Shown: positions 36,322 to 44,701, counted from the stretch's first letter. The stretch is 45,781 nucleotides of DNA from Nocardia carnea (GCF_029868855.1 NZ_JARWOV010000193.1:1-45781); one strand, 5' to 3'. The notes: generated from the letters alone by a model not told the origin. A program made the numbers and translations.

Positions 36322-36346
36322 AGAGAGAATTGGATAAATTCTCTCT
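36322..36346. promoter_or_regulatory. AT-rich palindrome upstream of the acyl-CoA dehydrogenase pair
   Basis: AGAGAGAATT and AATTCTCTCT are perfect 10-base arms around GGATA, 57 bases before the first start of the operon. It stands out in a GC-rich genome and lies where a repressor would block transcription. It does not look like the published KstR or KstR2 sites as I know them, nor like the fadE5/etfD element. Confidence 0.6.
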
Positions 36347-36402
36347 AGCGCCGGTAGTCGCCGGACCTGCTGCGACGACGCATGAAGCCTTCGGGAGCGT
36401 GT

Positions 36403-37635
36403 ATGGATTACGACTGGTCGGAGGCCGACAAGGCCTTCCGAGACGAGGTACGGGCGTTCCTGGCGGAAAAGCTCACGCCCGAGATCAGCACCGCGGGCCG
36501 GCTGATGACGAGTGTCTACTCCGACCACGAAGCCAGCCTGGAATGGCAGCGCATATTGCACGAACGGGGCTGGGCGGCGCCGCAGTGGCCGGTCGAATAC
36601 GGCGGCTGCGACTGGTCGCTCACCCAGCACTACATCTTCAGCCGCGAACTCACTCTGGCCGGCGCACCCGCGCTCTCGCCGATGGGTATCCGGATGGTGG
36701 CCCCGGCGCTGATCGCGTTCGGTACCGAGGAGCAGAAGAACTACTTCCTGCCCCGAATCCTCACGGGAGAGGTCTTCTTCTGTCAGGGCTACTCCGAGCC
36801 CGAAGCCGGTTCCGACCTCGCCGCGCTCAGCATGGCCGCGGTCGGCGACGGCGACGATTTCCTCATCTCCGGTAGCAAGATCTGGACCACCCACGCCACC
36901 GAGGCGAACTGGATCTTCGCGTTGGTCCGCACCTGCCGCGAGGGCAGGAAACAGCAGGGCATCACCTTCATCCTCATGGATATGACCGCCCCCGGAATCG
37001 AGATCCGGCCGCTGGTCATGAGCTCCGGCGAGCAGGTGCAGAACCAGATCTTCTTCGACAATGTGCGGGTCCCCAAGAGCAATGTGCTCGGCCGGATCGA
37101 CGACGGCTGGACCGTCGCCAAATATCTGCTGGTCCACGAACGCGGCGGCGGCGCGATGGCGCCCGCGCTACAGGCCATGGCCGAGAACATCGCCACCGCC
37201 GCGGCATCTCGACCCGGCCGCGACGGCAAACCGCTGAGCGCCGACCCGCATTTCGCCGCCCGGCTCGCCGACGCCCGCATCCGCACCGAGGTGCTCGAAG
37301 TACTGGAATTCCGGACGCTGGCGGCCATGTCCTCCGGTAAGGACCTCGGCAGCGCCTCCTCGATGCTGAAGATCCTGTCCACCGAACTCAGCCAGCAGCT
37401 CACCGAACTCGCGCTCACCGCGGCCGGACCGCACGGCCGGGTCTACCAGCCGCACGCCACCGCGCCCGGTGGCCCGATCGCCGAATACACCCCGCCCGCC
37501 GACGGCTACGTCAGCGGCGCGGACTGGCAGGCCGTCGCGCCACTGCGCTACTTCAACGACCGCGCGGGGTCGATCTACGCGGGCAGTAACGAAATTCAGC
37601 GAAATATCCTCGCCAAGGCAGCATTGGGGCTCTGA
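36403..37635 (+). CDS. Acyl-CoA dehydrogenase, subunit 1 of a probable heteromeric pair
   Basis: A 410-residue FadE-type enzyme. YDWSEADKAFRDEVRAFLAE is the N-terminal helix, FFCQGYSEPEAGSDLAAL the FAD/substrate loop, and ISGSKIWTTHATEANWIFAL the beta-domain signature. The C-terminal RAGSIYAGSNEIQRNILAKA matches the tail typical of FadE26/FadE28-type subunits. Genes for such subunits occur as adjacent pairs encoding alpha2beta2 dehydrogenases acting on steroid or other bulky side-chain CoA esters; the exact substrate here is unknown. The ATG at 36403 is preferred (GGGAG 7 bases upstream) over an in-frame ATG at 36382. Its stop overlaps the next ATG by one base (TGATG). Confidence 0.9.
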   Translation: MDYDWSEADKAFRDEVRAFLAEKLTPEISTAGRLMTSVYSDHEASLEWQRILHERGWAAPQWPVEYGGCDWSLTQHYIFSRELTLAGAPALSPMGIRMVAPALIAFGTEEQKNYFLPRILTGEVFFCQGYSEPEAGSDLAALSMAAVGDGDDFLISGSKIWTTHATEANWIFALVRTCREGRKQQGITFILMDMTAPGIEIRPLVMSSGEQVQNQIFFDNVRVPKSNVLGRIDDGWTVAKYLLVHERGGGAMAPALQAMAENIATAAASRPGRDGKPLSADPHFAARLADARIRTEVLEVLEFRTLAAMSSGKDLGSASSMLKILSTELSQQLTELALTAAGPHGRVYQPHATAPGGPIAEYTPPADGYVSGADWQAVAPLRYFNDRAGSIYAGSNEIQRNILAKAALGL

Positions 37636-38777
37636 TGGAATTCACCTTCACCGATGAACAGCAGATGCTGCGCGATGCGGTCGCGGGTTTTCTCGCTGCC
37701 CGCTACGACCTCGAGAAGAGCCGCAGCGCGGTCAAAACCGGGGCGGGCTGGCAACCCGAGATCTGGCGCGGCCTGGCCGAACTGGATGTACTCGGCCTGA
37801 CCCTTCCCGAGGAAACCGGCGGCTCCGGCGGCGGCCCGATCGAATCCATGATCATCGCCGAGGAATTGGGTCGCGCGCTGGTGGTGGAACCCTATGTCGA
37901 CACCGTGGTGGTCGGCGGCGGGCTGCTGCGCCGTTCCGGCGGTGAGCGCGCTCAGGACCTGCTGCGCAAGATTGCCCAGGGGAGCGCGCGCGTCGCCTTC
38001 GCCGCGCTCGAACCCGGATCCGGCGAAGTGCGTCACCATGTTTCGGTCACCGCCTGCCGCGACGGCGACAGCTGGGTACTCGACGGCACCAAGATCGTGG
38101 TCACCGGCGCACCCATCGCCACCCATCTGATCATCTCCGCCCGCACCGCCGGTGAACGCCGCGACCAGGACGGAATCTCGCTGTTCCTGGCGGAATTCGA
38201 TGCCTCCGCGCCGCCGCCGGGTGTCGAGGTGCACCGCTACCGCACCATCGACGACCGGATCGCCGCCGACCTCACCTTCACCGGTTTCCGCCTCCCCGCC
38301 GACGCGCTCCTCGGCGCGGAAGGACAGGCGTGGCCGATCATCGACGCCACCGTCGACGCCGCCATCGCCGCGGTCGCCTCGGAGGCGGTCGGGCTGATGC
38401 GGAAGGTGCTCGACGACACCGTCGAATACACGAAACAGCGCCGGCAGTTCGGTGTTCCGATCAGTAGTTTCCAAGCACTGCAACACCGAATGGTCGATAT
38501 GCTGATCGAACTCGAACAGAGTATCGCCGCCGCCTACCTGGCCGCCTACGCCCTCGAAGCCGAACCCGCCGAACGCGCCCGCGCCATTTCCGCGGCCAAG
38601 GTCACGATCGGCCGCGCGACCCGTTTCATCGGCCAGAATTCGGTGCAATTGCACGGCGCGATGGGTATGACCGAGGAATTGGCCATCGGCCACTATTTCA
38701 AACGGCTCACCGCCATCGAATACGAATTCGGAAACAGCTCCGATCATCTCGCCCGCTATATCGCGTTGACGAACTGA
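37635..38777 (+). CDS. Acyl-CoA dehydrogenase, subunit 2 of a probable heteromeric pair
   Basis: A 380-residue partner of the preceding subunit. MEFTFTDEQQMLRDAVAGFL starts the helical domain. LGLTLPEETGGSGGGPIE, GDSWVLDGTKIVVTGAPIAT and TKQRRQFGVPISSFQALQHR are family blocks, and VQLHGAMGMTEELAIGHYFK is the C-terminal FAD-contacting region. In paired enzymes one subunit often lacks the catalytic base and keeps the FAD Arg site. The QRRQFG Arg-Phe block is in this one, which fits complementary active sites; this should be tested by structure. It is translationally coupled to subunit 1 and followed by a strong hairpin. Confidence 0.9.
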   Translation: MEFTFTDEQQMLRDAVAGFLAARYDLEKSRSAVKTGAGWQPEIWRGLAELDVLGLTLPEETGGSGGGPIESMIIAEELGRALVVEPYVDTVVVGGGLLRRSGGERAQDLLRKIAQGSARVAFAALEPGSGEVRHHVSVTACRDGDSWVLDGTKIVVTGAPIATHLIISARTAGERRDQDGISLFLAEFDASAPPPGVEVHRYRTIDDRIAADLTFTGFRLPADALLGAEGQAWPIIDATVDAAIAAVASEAVGLMRKVLDDTVEYTKQRRQFGVPISSFQALQHRMVDMLIELEQSIAAAYLAAYALEAEPAERARAISAAKVTIGRATRFIGQNSVQLHGAMGMTEELAIGHYFKRLTAIEYEFGNSSDHLARYIALTN

Positions 38778-38783
38778 TCGGCC

Positions 38784-38817
38784 CGTACCCCACTCACCGG
38801 TGCCCGAGTGGGGTACG
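38784..38817 (+). terminator. Hairpin terminator of the acyl-CoA dehydrogenase operon
   Basis: CGTACCCCACTC (38784-38795) and GAGTGGGGTACG (38806-38817) form a perfect 12-bp stem with a 10-base loop, starting 7 bases after the stop. There is no U-tract, so this is the I-shaped type common in actinobacteria. Confidence 0.65.
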
Positions 38818-38878
38818 GAGACCCGTGCCGGGCCGTGCGGTGGCTCGACAGAGGGGGATCACCGCGCGGTCCGGTACG

Positions 38879-39284
38879 TCAGTACTCGAGTTCGGTCCAC
38901 GGAATGGTGATCGGGAACGGGAAATCGATGTATATCCCGTTCTCATCGGAGAGGTTCCATTCGCCGGCCAGAATATAATTTGCCGCCCGCAACGGACGAA
39001 CGCCGGGTGGAAGCGCCCGGGTTCGGTTTCCAGTGCGTAGGCGTGGACAGCTTCGATTGCGCTTACTTCGCGCGCCAGAATCACTCCCCGATACCAGGGT
39101 ATTCCGGCGCTCGCGTAGCGCCCCTTCTCGGCCGCCATCGCGGAGGATGCGTTCGATGGGGACAATACCTCCCCCACGAGGAGTGTGGAGGCCGCGCGGA
39201 CATCCTCGAACGGTGTTTCGGGCAGCGACAGACAAGGAAGTCCGGGGTCAGGAAATCCGACTTACCGCTGGTGCCGAGAAACAC
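38879..39284 (-). pseudogene. Broken Uma2-family (DUF820) endonuclease-like gene
   Basis: Three reading frames must be joined to recover the C-terminal ~135 residues of a Uma2-type protein (normal length about 185-190). The order is SDFLTPDFLVC (from 39284), then LPETPFEDVRAASTLLVGEV with SPSNASSAMAAEKGRYASAG and IPWYRGVILAREV. The final frame is PPGVRPLRAANYILAGEW to FPFPITIPWTELEY and the stop at 38879. Frame changes fall near 39225 and near 39015. The N-terminal third is missing. The block order EVLSPSN...RYA.AGIPWY...IPW.EL is the family signature. Uma2 families are widely expanded in actinobacteria; the PD-(D/E)XK nuclease role is by fold prediction. This copy is presumably dead. Confidence 0.75.
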
Positions 39285-39296
39285 AGGTAGATCGGA

Positions 39297-40076
39297 CTAT
39301 CGTCGGGTCGCGCGCCGGACAGCGCTCGCTATCGGAGAGGCGGAGCCCGGCTCGGCCGACCGCGGCGCATCGGCGGGGCTGAGGTTCGGCTGGGCGAGGA
39401 AGCGGGGTTCGGTACCGCGGTGCGGTTGGCCCGCATGGACGAGGAACGGGTGGCACAGATACACATCACCCGCCCGGCCGGTGGCGTAGGCGAGTGGGCG
39501 GTGCGCGGTGGCCGGTTCGGCGCGGTGGGCCAGTTCCCGGGCGTCGAGGCCGGCGTCGCCCTCCGGTTCGAGAATTCGGGCCACGTCCAGATGGGAGCCG
39601 GCCCGGATACGAGTCGGGGCATCGGATTCGCCGGTGTCGGAGAAAAGGAACAGCATGAGCAGTGCCCGGTTCTTCGAATGGATATTGACCCGCCAGCTGA
39701 GATAGTCGGTGGGGCTCGACTCGGGACCCGGAAAGCTCGCGTCCACATGCCAGCCGTCGAGCACGGCGGGTTCGTTACCGGGGAACCGGATCACGAATCC
39801 GCCCAGGCTGGTTCGTGGTGCCCACCGCTTCGGACCGACCAGCTCGTCGTAGGCCGCGTGCAGACGCGGGGTGTTGGCGGCCGCCACGAACGGCGCGGAG
39901 GCGTAGTCGGGGCGGGTGGCCACCGGGGCCGGCCAGGTACCGGGATCATCCGGTGAGGCGTTCAGATCGCGCCAGATGATCGCGCGGCACTCCTCGGCCA
40001 GCGAACGAGGAAACGCCTCCGGTAGGTGTACGAAACCGTTGTCGATGAACGAGGTCACCTGGTCGTCGTCGAGCAT
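39297..40076 (-). CDS. Phytanoyl-CoA dioxygenase (PhyH) family protein
   Basis: A 259-residue Fe(II)/2-oxoglutarate-dependent oxygenase-like protein. The metal triad is visible: DGWHVDASFPG gives HxD, and YLCHPFLVHAGQPHRG gives the distal His, with the Arg expected to bind 2-oxoglutarate just after it (HRGTEPRF). DNGFVHLPEAFPRSLAEECR is the usual N-terminal helix. Family members hydroxylate CoA esters, antibiotics or small acids; the substrate here is not predictable. The ATG at 40076 directly precedes the fold. The gene stands alone; the Uma2 remnant lies just downstream. Confidence 0.86.
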   Translation of the reverse strand: MLDDDQVTSFIDNGFVHLPEAFPRSLAEECRAIIWRDLNASPDDPGTWPAPVATRPDYASAPFVAAANTPRLHAAYDELVGPKRWAPRTSLGGFVIRFPGNEPAVLDGWHVDASFPGPESSPTDYLSWRVNIHSKNRALLMLFLFSDTGESDAPTRIRAGSHLDVARILEPEGDAGLDARELAHRAEPATAHRPLAYATGRAGDVYLCHPFLVHAGQPHRGTEPRFLAQPNLSPADAPRSAEPGSASPIASAVRRATRR

Positions 40077-40221
40077 GGTCCCATTCGAACCATCACCCGG
40101 TCGCCTGCGCCAGTGATTTTCGGGGTGGACCCCGTGGTGGCGTAACCCGGCGGACGGAATCGCTTGTTGCTACAGAGCCTCTCCTGGAATAGCGGCCGCC
40201 GCCCGTGACTTGGACCCGGAT

Positions 40222-40653
40222 ATGACGAACCCACAGTTCGATCCGCGCACGCTGCTCGCCGAAAGCCGCCTGGGCGTGCTGGCCACGATCAAGTCGGACG
40301 GCCTGCCGCAACTCTCGCCCGTGACCCCTTACTACGACCGGGACGCTGATGTCGTCTACGTCTCGATGACCGAGGGCCGGGCCAAAACCGTGAACCTGCG
40401 CCGTGACCCGCGCGCCGCGCTGGAAGTGACCCGCGCCGACGGCTGGGCCTGGGCCACCGCCGAGGGCACGGTCACGCTCACCGGCCCGGGTACCGACCCG
40501 CACGGCCCCGAGGTAGAGGCACTCGTCGACTACTACCGCAAGGCTGCCGGTGAGCATCCGGACTGGGACGAATACCGGTCGGTGATGGTCTCCGATCGCC
40601 GAGTGCTCATGAAACTCTCGGTCGAGCACGTCTACGGTGCGGCCTTGCGCTGA
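40222..40653 (+). CDS. PPOX-class (F420/FMN-binding) split-barrel oxidoreductase
   Basis: A 143-residue protein of the pyridoxamine-phosphate-oxidase-like fold. ESRLGVLATIKSDGLPQLSP is the conserved first strand pair, VVYVSMTEGRAKTVNLRRDP the flavin-phosphate region, and WAWATAEGTVTLTG the middle sheet. YYRKAAGEHPDWDEYRSVMV and RVLMKLSVEHVYG end it. The blocks are those of Rv1155-like F420-dependent reductases of mycobacteria and relatives. The ATG at 40222 is preferred; a TTG at 40210 is in frame. The cofactor (F420 or FMN) is not decided by sequence alone. Confidence 0.88.
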   Translation: MTNPQFDPRTLLAESRLGVLATIKSDGLPQLSPVTPYYDRDADVVYVSMTEGRAKTVNLRRDPRAALEVTRADGWAWATAEGTVTLTGPGTDPHGPEVEALVDYYRKAAGEHPDWDEYRSVMVSDRRVLMKLSVEHVYGAALR

Positions 40654-40996
40654 ATTCGTACGCGCCGAAGATTCGAGGTGCGGCGATTTTCGAGAGCCGT
40701 CTCGCGTCGATCGGCCGCTCCCCGGGAGTCGAGCCGGTGCGCAGTAACGTGAGCAGGCGGTGCGCATTGTCGGTGTCGGTGCCGGCAGCGAGGGCCACAC
40801 CGGTGGCCGGCGTCAGTACGTCGGTCGTGACGGTGTGCGGAAGCAGCGTCGTCCGGGCGCATTCCACCAGGCCGCCGGCGGCGGCAACTGTCGAGGTGTG
40901 CCGTCCCTCGAAGAGCGGTGGCCGGCGGTTACCGGGTCGCTCGGTCGCGGCACCGCATCGTTCGACCGCGCCGGGTGCCGCTGCGTCCATGGCCAT
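40607..40996 (-). CDS. Doubtful small gene in the 542-base gap before etfD
   Basis: A 129-residue frame with normal high third-position GC, MDAAAPGAVERCGAATER at its start and TTDVLTPATGVALAAGTDTD in the middle. I do not recognise a family and see no strong ribosome site. It overlaps the 3' end of the PPOX gene by 47 bases on the opposite strand. It may be real, a gene remnant, or chance. The rest of 40654-41195 holds nothing else I can support. Confidence 0.25.
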   Translation of the reverse strand: MAMDAAAPGAVERCGAATERPGNRRPPLFEGRHTSTVAAAGGLVECARTTLLPHTVTTDVLTPATGVALAAGTDTDNAHRLLTLLRTGSTPGERPIDARRLSKIAAPRIFGAYEFSARPHRRRARPRVS

Positions 40997-41195
40997 CGCA
41001 GCACGCCTACCTCACCGACGCGGGTCCGGCCGGACGAGCCGATTGCCGCGGTGGGCTCGATACGGCGTTGCCTCTTTGCCCCGGTACTGATTCGGCCCAC
41101 CAGCGGATCCGGTCGATACTCCTCGGACGTGGAATGAGCGACGGGTCCGGCGCCGGCTGCGCAGGACCCGTCGAGGTGTTCAGTTGTGTTCTGCG

Positions 41196-42120
41196 TCAGC
41201 CTTTCCGGCCGGGTGCCTTGGCGCCGGATTTGAACCCGAGGGCGCCCGGTTTGGCCGGCGGTGGGGTCGCACCGGACCCGTTACCCGCCGTCCCGTTGCC
41301 GGACGATCCCGACGTCTCGCCGGCGGATTCGGCCGATGCCGGATCCTCGGTTGCCGGTGCCGGTGCCGGTGCCGGTTCGGTGGCAGGGGCCTTGGTACCA
41401 GGCGCTTTCGGACCCGGGCGCTTGAACCCGGACTTCATCGCCAGGCCCTTGGCCGGTTTCGAGGGCTTGCTCTCGGCCGGTGCCGCCGCGGTGGGCTGCT
41501 CGGCTTCCGTGGTTTCGGCCTCGGCCGGTGCCGCGGATTCCGCCGGAGCAGTGCCGGACGCCGATTCCGTTGCCGCAGCGGCGGTCTTGGCTCCTGGGGC
41601 CTTCGGACCGGGGCGCTTGAACCCGGACTTCATTGCGAGGCCCTTGGCCGCGACCGTGGGCTTGGTCTCGGCGGGGGCAGCGCTCGCGGTGGGCTCAGCC
41701 TCGGCAGTGGATTCGGCCTCGGCCGGTTCCACGGCGGGTGCTTTTGCGCCGGGTGCCTTGGCGGCGCCCTTCATGGCGAGCCCCTTGCCGCCGGGCGCTT
41801 TGGCGGCGCCCTTCATACCCAGCCCCTTCACCGGCGGAGCCGCCTTGGTTTCGCCGGATTCGGCCGGAGCGGTTTCCGCGGGCGCGGTTTCGGCTTTTGC
41901 GCCGGGTGCCTTGGCGGCGCCCTTCATGGCGAGCCCCTTGCCGCCGGGTGCCTTGGCGGCCCCCTTCATACCGAGGCCCTTGGCGGCAGGCGCGGCCGGA
42001 GCCGCTTCGCCGGTTTCGGCTTCCGCGGCGGGTGCCTTGGCGCCCGGTGCCTTCGCGGCGCCCTTCATACCGAGGCCCTTACCCGGCGCCTTCGCCGGGC
42101 CCTTCATGGCCAGGCCGCCG
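41196..42120 (-). repeat. Coding repeats of the EtfD C-terminal tail
   Basis: Nine copies of a 13-residue unit, consensus KGL(A/G)MKGAAKAPG, with variants GGLAMKGPAKAPG, KGLAMKSGFKRPG (twice) and the terminal GALGFKSGAKAPG. They are separated by acidic Ala/Glu/Pro/Thr spacers of variable length. The DNA is correspondingly repetitive, so copy number may vary between strains and assemblies. Confidence 0.9.
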
Positions 42121-44444
42121 CCCTTCGGGGCCGCCTTTTCGGCAGCCGGAGCCGCCGCCTCCGCGACCGGTTCGGGCTCCGGCTCGGGTTCGGGTTCCGG
42201 TTCGGCCTTGGGCTCCTGGACGACCGTGAGGTTGGCGGTCAGCTGGTCCGGCTGCTGCCGCTCGATGGATTCGAGCATCAACTGCGCGACATCGACGACC
42301 TCCACACCCTCGCCCTGGCCGGACTCCTGGCGTGCGGTGACACCGTCGGTGAGCATGACCCGGCAGAACGGGCAGCCGGTGGCGATCTTGGCGGGGGAGG
42401 TGGTGAGTGCCTCGTCCACGCGGTCGATGTTGATGCGCTTGCCCAGCTGCTCTTCCATCCACATCCGGGCGCCACCGGCACCGCAGCACATGGACCGTTC
42501 GCCGTGGCGGGGCATTTCCACCAGGTTCGAACCGGAGGCCGCCATCAGTTCACGCGGCGCGTTGTAGACCTTGTTGTGCCGGCCCAGATAGCAGGGATCG
42601 TGATAGGTCACGTTCTGCGCGACCGGGGCCACCGGGACGAGCTGTTTACCGCGCACCAGCCGGTTCAGCAGCTGGGTGTGGTGCACTACCTCGTAGGTAC
42701 CGCCGACCTGCGGGTACTCGTTGTTGAGCGCGTTGAAGCAGTGCGCGCAGGTGACGACGATCTTCTTCTTGTTCTGCTCCACACCCTCGAACACCGAATC
42801 CAGCAGTTCGATGTTCTGCGCGGCCAGCTGCTGGAAGAGGAATTCGTTACCCGCACGCCGCGCCGAATCACCGGTGCAGGTTTCTTCCTGACCCAGCACC
42901 ATGAACTTCACGCCCGCGGTCGCCAGCAGTTCCGCGACGGCCTTGGTGGTCTTCTTCGCGCGATCCTCGTAAGCGCCGGCGCAGCCGACCCAGAACAGGT
43001 ATTCGTAACCGTCGAAACTGTCGGCGTCCTTACCGAACACCGGGATATCGAAATCGAGTTCGTTGATCCAGTTGAGCCGGTCCTTGGCGTTCTGGCCCCA
43101 CGGATTGCCCTTGTTCTCGAGGTTCTTGAACAGACCCGCGAGCTCGGACGGGAATTCCGATTCGATCAGCACCTGGTAGCGGCGCATATCGATGATGTGG
43201 TCGACATGCTCGATATCCACCGGACACTGTTCGACGCAGGCACCGCAGGTGGTGCAGCTCCACAGCACCTCGGGGTCGATGATGCCGTTCACCTCTGCCT
43301 CACCGACCAGCGGACGCTCGGCCTCGGCACGGGCGGCCTCGGAAACCTTGGCCAGCTTCGCCTCGTCGGGCTTACCGTCGGCGTCGACCAGGCCGACCTC
43401 GTCGCCGCCCATATCCCGGCTGCCGCCGGCCAGCAGGTACGGCGCCTTGGCGCGGCCGTGGTCGCGCAGCGACATGATGAGCAGCTTCGGCGACAGCGGC
43501 TTGCCGGTGTTCCATGCGGGGCACTGCGACTGGCAACGGCCGCATTCGGTGCAGGTGGTGAAGTCCAGCCAGCCCTTCCAGGAGAAGTCCTCGATCCGGC
43601 CGGCACCCAGGGTGTCGGTATCCGGGTCGACGTTCTCCATGTCCAGGGCTTTGCCGTTCGACATCATCGGCTTGGCCGCACCGAGGGCGACGCCACCGTC
43701 GTCCTCACGCTTGAAGTAGATGTTCGGGAAAGCCGAGAACCGGTGCCAGGCCACACCCCAGGTGATGTTGCGGCCCACCAGGTACAGGAAGGCCATACCG
43801 GACATCAGTTTGATGAAAGCGAAGATCGACACCATGGTCGGGCTGGCGGGCAGCAGTTCGGCCACCCGCATGGTGAAGAAATCGGTCGCGCCGTTGGCGT
43901 GCCCGTAGGTCGCGATCTTGCCGGCTTTCACGAAGACCATGCCCAGGCCCTCGAGGAGCACGATCGCCTCGATCACATAAGCCGCACCGAAGGCCGAACC
44001 GCTGAACCGGGACAGCCGCTCCGGCACCCGCGGATGGTTGAGCTGCCGGATGATGATCAGCGTCACGATGCCGACGACCGTGCCGATACCGAGGATCTCG
44101 TCCCACAGGTGGTAGAGCGCGGTGTCGCCGATGAGCGGCCAGTGGAAGGACGGGTCGAAGGTCTGCCCGTAGGCCTCGAACCAGAGGATCGCGCCGCCGA
44201 TGAAGCCGATCATCACGAGCCAGTGGGCCCAGCCGACCGTCCGGAACTTGTTCATCCGGGTGTGCGCCAGGAACTCCACCAGCATCTGCTTGAAACGCGG
44301 GAAGAACGGGCGCCAGCGGTCGGGGGCGGGCTGGCCCAGCATGATGGCGCGGACGATATCCCGGACGCCGCCGAAGAACGACGCCCAACACAGCAGGCTG
44401 AGCGCCGCTCCCAAGGTGCCCAGCGTCACTGTCAGGGCATTCAT
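41196..44444 (-). CDS. etfD: EtfD-type membrane iron-sulfur oxidoreductase (ETF dehydrogenase, Rv0338c-like)
   Basis: A 1082-residue membrane enzyme. In M. tuberculosis the homologue Rv0338c (EtfD) works with electron-transfer flavoprotein to pass acyl-CoA dehydrogenase electrons to the quinone pool and is needed for beta-oxidation. N-terminal membrane helices span about residues 1-260. Two [4Fe-4S] ferredoxin motifs follow: CTECGRCQSQCP near 300 and CTTCGACVEQCP near 400. Two heterodisulfide-reductase-like CCG regions come next: GCAGAYEDR with ETCTGDSARRAGN, and DPCYLGRHNK with MCCGAGGARMW, then TGCPFCRVML. From about 740 a long Ala/Pro/Lys tail carries nine repeats. The ATG at 44444 has AAAGG 7 bases upstream. 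Confidence 0.93.
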   Translation of the reverse strand: MNALTVTLGTLGAALSLLCWASFFGGVRDIVRAIMLGQPAPDRWRPFFPRFKQMLVEFLAHTRMNKFRTVGWAHWLVMIGFIGGAILWFEAYGQTFDPSFHWPLIGDTALYHLWDEILGIGTVVGIVTLIIIRQLNHPRVPERLSRFSGSAFGAAYVIEAIVLLEGLGMVFVKAGKIATYGHANGATDFFTMRVAELLPASPTMVSIFAFIKLMSGMAFLYLVGRNITWGVAWHRFSAFPNIYFKREDDGGVALGAAKPMMSNGKALDMENVDPDTDTLGAGRIEDFSWKGWLDFTTCTECGRCQSQCPAWNTGKPLSPKLLIMSLRDHGRAKAPYLLAGGSRDMGGDEVGLVDADGKPDEAKLAKVSEAARAEAERPLVGEAEVNGIIDPEVLWSCTTCGACVEQCPVDIEHVDHIIDMRRYQVLIESEFPSELAGLFKNLENKGNPWGQNAKDRLNWINELDFDIPVFGKDADSFDGYEYLFWVGCAGAYEDRAKKTTKAVAELLATAGVKFMVLGQEETCTGDSARRAGNEFLFQQLAAQNIELLDSVFEGVEQNKKKIVVTCAHCFNALNNEYPQVGGTYEVVHHTQLLNRLVRGKQLVPVAPVAQNVTYHDPCYLGRHNKVYNAPRELMAASGSNLVEMPRHGERSMCCGAGGARMWMEEQLGKRINIDRVDEALTTSPAKIATGCPFCRVMLTDGVTARQESGQGEGVEVVDVAQLMLESIERQQPDQLTANLTVVQEPKAEPEPEPEPEPEPVAEAAAPAAEKAAPKGGGLAMKGPAKAPGKGLGMKGAAKAPGAKAPAAEAETGEAAPAAPAAKGLGMKGAAKAPGGKGLAMKGAAKAPGAKAETAPAETAPAESGETKAAPPVKGLGMKGAAKAPGGKGLAMKGAAKAPGAKAPAVEPAEAESTAEAEPTASAAPAETKPTVAAKGLAMKSGFKRPGPKAPGAKTAAAATESASGTAPAESAAPAEAETTEAEQPTAAAPAESKPSKPAKGLAMKSGFKRPGPKAPGTKAPATEPAPAPAPATEDPASAESAGETSGSSGNGTAGNGSGATPPPAKPGALGFKSGAKAPGRKG

Positions 44445-44512
44445 GTCGCGACCTTTCTTTCGAGGCAACACGAGGTGCGAGGAACGATGAGTAACCTCGT
44501 CCGGCTCGTATC

Positions 44513-44543
44513 GTAACCGCCGGTAAGTTACTCGCCGGTAACT
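44513..44543 (-). promoter_or_regulatory. Operator-like tandem repeats upstream of etfD, shared with fadE5
   Basis: Read in the etfD direction, TTACCGGCGAGTAA (44528-44541) and TTACCGGCGGTTAC (44513-44526) lie 69-97 bases before the start, 15 bases apart. AGTTACCGGCGAGTA (44529-44543) differs by one base from the element upstream of fadE5. Confidence 0.55.
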
Positions 44544-44701
44544 ACTGGGGTCCAGTGTACGATCGCCGCTGCGCTGTCACCCCATCTGCCTGGGCTTTCC
44601 CGTATTCGGGGGGCCGTGATCAATGTCACCTTATTCAATTGGTGGTCCATAACTGTTCTGGCTGATGAACACCGTAAAGGGCGCGCTGTGGCCGGCCGTG
44701 C

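Noticed and set aside
41200..42120. Repetitive DNA considered as a CRISPR-like or satellite array
   Set aside because: The units are in frame, encode a repeated peptide and vary in spacing; there are no cas genes.
41184..44516. A 1110-codon open frame on the plus strand opposite etfD
   Set aside because: It mirrors etfD codons, has biased shadow composition and no recognisable domain, while the minus strand has complete iron-sulfur motifs.
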